NCBI GenBank assembly: GCA_009699765.1
Contig: WLNN01000008.1
Coordinates: 1-20,871 of the forward strand
From: Actinomycetota bacterium
Lineage (GTDB): Bacteria > Actinomycetota > Actinomycetes > Nanopelagicales > Nanopelagicaceae
Direction of reading: 5' to 3'
Length of the DNA stretch: 20,871 bases
Below, in pieces: positions 18,573 to 20,871 of the stretch (position 1 is the first letter of the stretch; every line of letters starts with the position of its first letter). Position numbers and translations under genes: made by a program. The notes below the pieces were generated by a model, which was given only the letters and a program-made list of their open reading frames with translations, searched no databases and had not been told where the DNA came from.

Positions 18573-18589
18573 TTGGCCCACAAGCCAAT
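18572..18589 (+). repeat. Inverted repeat in the iclR-leuC intergenic region
   Basis: ATTGGC and GCCAAT are separated by CCACAA, a perfect 6-bp palindromic pair about 50 bases before leuC and next to the iclR -35. It could be a second regulator site controlling leuC. A CAATAT (18604-18609) after it is a possible leuC -10. Confidence 0.5.
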
Positions 18590-18636
18590 GCAAGAAGAAA
18601 TGGCAATATCAGGGTTTAAAAATGATGGAGGAACAG

Positions 18637-20028
18637 ATGGGTAAAACACTTGCAGAGAAGATTTGGGCTGAGCACATTGTGCGCTCAGCTGAAGGTGAGC
18701 CCGATCTGCTCTATATCGATCTCCATCTCATTCACGAAGTAACGAGCCCACAAGCATTCGATGGCTTGCGTCTTGCTGGACGTAAGGTGCGTCGCACAGA
18801 TTTAACAATTGCAACTGAAGACCACAATGTTCCGACACTTGATATTTTGAAGCCAATCGCAGATCCTGTCTCAAAATTACAGGTAGATACTCTTCGCAAT
18901 AACTGTAAAGAGTTCGGTGTGCGCCTGCACTCCTTAGGAGATGCCGATCAAGGTGTAGTACATGTTGTTGGGCCACAGTTGGGAGTAACGCAGCCGGGCA
19001 TGACAATAGTTTGTGGTGATTCACATACTTCAACGCATGGAGCTTTCGGTGCAATTGCATTTGGAATCGGCACATCCGAAGTAGAGCACGTGCTTGCTAC
19101 TCAAACTTTATCCTCACGCCGACCAAAGACAATGGCTATCAATGTCAATGGAAAACTAAAGCCAGGCGTTACCTCTAAGGACATCATCCTTGCAATCATT
19201 GCAAAAATTGGCACTGGCGGAGGACAGGGCTACATCATTGAATACCGTGGAGAAGCGATCCGCAATCTTTCGATGGAAGGTCGCATGACTGTCTGCAATA
19301 TGTCTATTGAAGCAGGCGCACGTGCCGGCCTTATCGCCCCCGATGAGAAAACTTTTGAATACATTAAGGGAAAGCCACACGCACCAGAAGATTTTGATGC
19401 AGCTGTTACCTATTGGAAGACTCTCTTTACAGATTCAGATGCAACTTTTGATGCAGAAGTTGAAATCGATGGCGAATCACTAGAGCCTTTCGTAACTTGG
19501 GGAACTAATCCGGGTCAGGGACTTCCGCTATCTGCAAAGGTGCCATCACCATCTGATTTCGCAAGCGAACAAGATCAAATTGCAGCTAAAAATGCCCTTG
19601 AGTACATGGGCCTCACACCAGGCACGCCACTTAAAAATGTGAAGATTGACACTGTTTTCCTTGGCTCTTGCACCAATGGCCGTATTGAAGATTTGCGCGC
19701 CGCTGCAGATATCGTCAAGGGAAAGAAGATTGCAACAACTCTTCGTATGTTGGTTGTGCCTGGCTCTGAACGTGTGCGCCAACAAGCGATGTCAGAAGGA
19801 CTCGACACAATTTTTATTGATGCTGGAGCCGAATGGCGTAATGCTGGTTGTTCAATGTGTCTAGGAATGAATCCAGATCAGTTAGCTGTTGGCGAGCGAT
19901 CAGCATCAACATCAAATCGAAACTTTGAAGGACGCCAAGGTAAAGGCGGCCGCACTCACCTTGTAAGCCCACAAGTTGCCGCAGCTACCGCACTTCGCGG
20001 TACTTTGTCATCGCCGGCAGATTTGTAA
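18637..20028 (+). CDS. leuC: 3-isopropylmalate dehydratase large subunit
   Basis: With LeuD it isomerises 2-isopropylmalate to 3-isopropylmalate in leucine synthesis, using a [4Fe-4S] cluster. The cluster cysteines are Cys345 in GSCTNGR, and Cys405 and Cys408 in [10 protein letters not shown], nearly the same numbers as in E. coli Leu[21 protein letters not shown] and [15 protein letters not shown] are further family signatures. I use the ATG at 18637 (463 residues), which has GGAGG five bases upstream; an ATG at 18622 would add five residues and swallow the ribosome site. leuD follows after 13 bases. The divergent IclR gene is the likely regulator. Confidence 0.97.
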   Translation: MGKTLAEKIWAEHIVRSAEGEPDLLYIDLHLIHEVTSPQAFDGLRLAGRKVRRTDLTIATEDHNVPTLDILKPIADPVSKLQVDTLRNNCKEFGVRLHSLGDADQGVVHVVGPQLGVTQPGMTIVCGDSHTSTHGAFGAIAFGIGTSEVEHVLATQTLSSRRPKTMAINVNGKLKPGVTSKDIILAIIAKIGTGGGQGYIIEYRGEAIRNLSMEGRMTVCNMSIEAGARAGLIAPDEKTFEYIKGKPHAPEDFDAAVTYWKTLFTDSDATFDAEVEIDGESLEPFVTWGTNPGQGLPLSAKVPSPSDFASEQDQIAAKNALEYMGLTPGTPLKNVKIDTVFLGSCTNGRIEDLRAAADIVKGKKIATTLRMLVVPGSERVRQQAMSEGLDTIFIDAGAEWRNAGCSMCLGMNPDQLAVGERSASTSNRNFEGRQGKGGRTHLVSPQVAAATALRGTLSSPADL

Positions 20029-20041
20029 GAGGAGAATAACA

Positions 20042-20641
20042 ATGGAAAAATTCATTTCACATACAGGCACCGGAGTCCCGCTTCGTCGCAGCAATGTAGA
20101 TACCGATCAAATTATTCCTGCTGTTTATCTCAAGCGAGTGACTCGCAGCGGCTTCGAAGATGGCCTCTTCTCAGCTTGGCGCAATGACCCTGAGTTTGTT
20201 CTCAATCAAGAAGCATTCAAGGGCGGAACCGTTCTTGTTGCAGGTCCTGATTTTGGAACCGGATCTTCTCGAGAGCATGCAGTCTGGGCCCTTCAGAATT
20301 ACGGTTTTAAAGCCGTTATCTCTAGTCGTTTCGCCGATATCTTCCGTGGGAATTCACTTAAAGGCGGATTGCTAACAGTGATTATTGAGCAAGACGAGAT
20401 CGAAAAGTTGTGGGCCGCAATTGAGGCTAATCCATCAACTGAAATCAAGGTCGATCTTCAAACCCGTACCGTTAGCTATGCAGAGACATCTCTGGCCTTT
20501 GAACTCGACGATTACACACGTTGGCGCTTGATGGAGGGCCTCGATGACATCGGCCTCACGCTCGCACAAGAGGCGTCAATAGATGCTTTTGAGGGTCTTC
20601 GATCAAGTTTGAAGCCAGCAACTCTTCCGATTCGCACTTAA
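20042..20641 (+). CDS. leuD: 3-isopropylmalate dehydratase small subunit
   Basis: LeuD is the swivelling-domain partner of LeuC that completes the substrate-binding site. Its signature [10 protein letters not shown] lies at residues 71-80, after [19 protein letters not shown], which lines the active site. [11 protein letters not shown] follows. At 199 residues it has the usual length. GAGGAG seven bases before the ATG and the 13-base gap after leuC indicate one transcript. A strong intrinsic terminator lies about 50 bases after the stop, closing the operon before the HU gene. The leuC-leuD-hupB order is as in Mycobacterium. Confidence 0.97.
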   Translation: MEKFISHTGTGVPLRRSNVDTDQIIPAVYLKRVTRSGFEDGLFSAWRNDPEFVLNQEAFKGGTVLVAGPDFGTGSSREHAVWALQNYGFKAVISSRFADIFRGNSLKGGLLTVIIEQDEIEKLWAAIEANPSTEIKVDLQTRTVSYAETSLAFELDDYTRWRLMEGLDDIGLTLAQEASIDAFEGLRSSLKPATLPIRT

Positions 20642-20688
20642 AGTAAGCGTAAAACGCTGACATTGTCGTCAGGGTGATGGCAGTTGTT

Positions 20689-20719
20689 AAAACTCTAAAC
20701 TTGAGAATGAGAGTTTTTT
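20689..20719 (+). terminator. Intrinsic terminator of the leuCD operon
   Basis: AAAACTCT and AGAGTTTT form an 8-bp stem around a 13-base loop, and the right arm runs directly into TTTTTT. It is placed 48 bases after the leuD stop and is the only convincing rho-independent terminator in the window. Confidence 0.8.
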
Positions 20720-20860
20720 ACGCATAAATACAGCAATATTTAGAAAATAAATTATTGCGACACGCGCAGAGCAATAACGCTCTCACCCCCTTATAAGGCT
20801 TATGTTTTACGCAGTTAAGCAAAAGCTTAATTATTTACGCGTAAAACTTAGGGGAAATCA
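20720..20860 (+). promoter_or_regulatory. hupB upstream region with nested inverted repeats
   Basis: This A/T-rich stretch holds several inverted repeats: GCAATA/TATTGC (20733-20758), AGAGC/GCTCT (20768-20783), CCTTATAAGG (20789-20798), and a nested pair just before the gene. The outer arms of that pair are GTTTTACGC (20804-20812) and GCGTAAAAC (20839-20847), and the inner arms are TTAAGC/GCTTAA (20815-20830). AGGGGA six bases before the ATG at 20861 is the ribosome site. I could not fix a -35/-10 pair with confidence. Confidence 0.5.
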
Positions 20861-20871
20861 ATGAATAAGGC
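20861..20871 (+). CDS. hupB: Start of HU DNA-binding protein gene (cut by window end)
   Basis: Only M-N-K and the first two bases of an alanine codon are visible, which fits the MNKAELV start of HU proteins. The identification rests mainly on synteny: hupB follows leuD in Mycobacterium and many other actinobacteria. The good ribosome site and long regulated leader suit a highly expressed nucleoid protein. Nothing can be said about the rest of the protein. Confidence 0.6.

Overview
The window is a stretch of conserved actinobacterial chromosome from a streamlined, moderately low-GC genome. The gene order pnp, M16 protease, dapB ... thyX, dapA, rnj, ftsK ... rimO, pgsA, cinA, clgR ... DUF3046, recA, recX, and the separate block iclR (ndgR/ltbR type), leuC, leuD, hupB, match what I recall of Mycobacterium and Streptomyces. 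The A/T-leaning codons, very short intergenic gaps and overlapping genes suggest a small-genome planktonic actinobacterium, for example the freshwater acI/Nanopelagicales group. That assignment is an inference from style and synteny, not from a marker gene.

Layout. 1-4267 (+): the 3' part of pnp, a processing-type M16 peptidase, dapB and a CGDC glutaredoxin, packed as one likely operon with 1-bp and 4-bp overlaps. 4260-5236 (-): azlD and azlC, a branched-chain amino-acid exporter pair. 5297-11014 (+): thyX, dapA, rnj and ftsK. 11119-15382 (+): a RodZ-like membrane HTH protein, rimO, pgsA, a stand-alone CinA/PncC amidase, clgR, a TetR regulator overlapping clgR, and DUF3046. 15369-15923 (-): yaaA. 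16211-17811 (+): recA and recX, with an SOS box well upstream. 17817-18536 (-): an IclR regulator, divergent from leuC-leuD (+). A strong terminator follows leuD, then a repeat-rich leader and the first codons of HU (hupB), cut by the window end.

How it works together. The genes cover RNA turnover (PNPase, RNase J), lysine/diaminopimelate synthesis (DapA, DapB), dTMP synthesis (ThyX), chromosome segregation and cell envelope (FtsK, RodZ-like, PgsA), ribosome modification (RimO), protein quality control (ClgR), SOS repair (RecA, RecX), oxidative stress (YaaA, glutaredoxin) and leucine synthesis under an IclR regulator. I see no mobile element, CRISPR array, rRNA or tRNA, and no novel multi-gene system.

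The interesting signals are regulatory. At least six genes have a -10-like hexamer ending 6-7 nt before the start codon, which predicts leaderless mRNAs. recX lacks a normal start codon and probably begins at ATT inside the recA stop (TAATT). The iclR promoter has an inverted repeat filling its -35/-10 spacer. The hupB leader carries repeated GCGTAAAA-type motifs that can form a nested hairpin.
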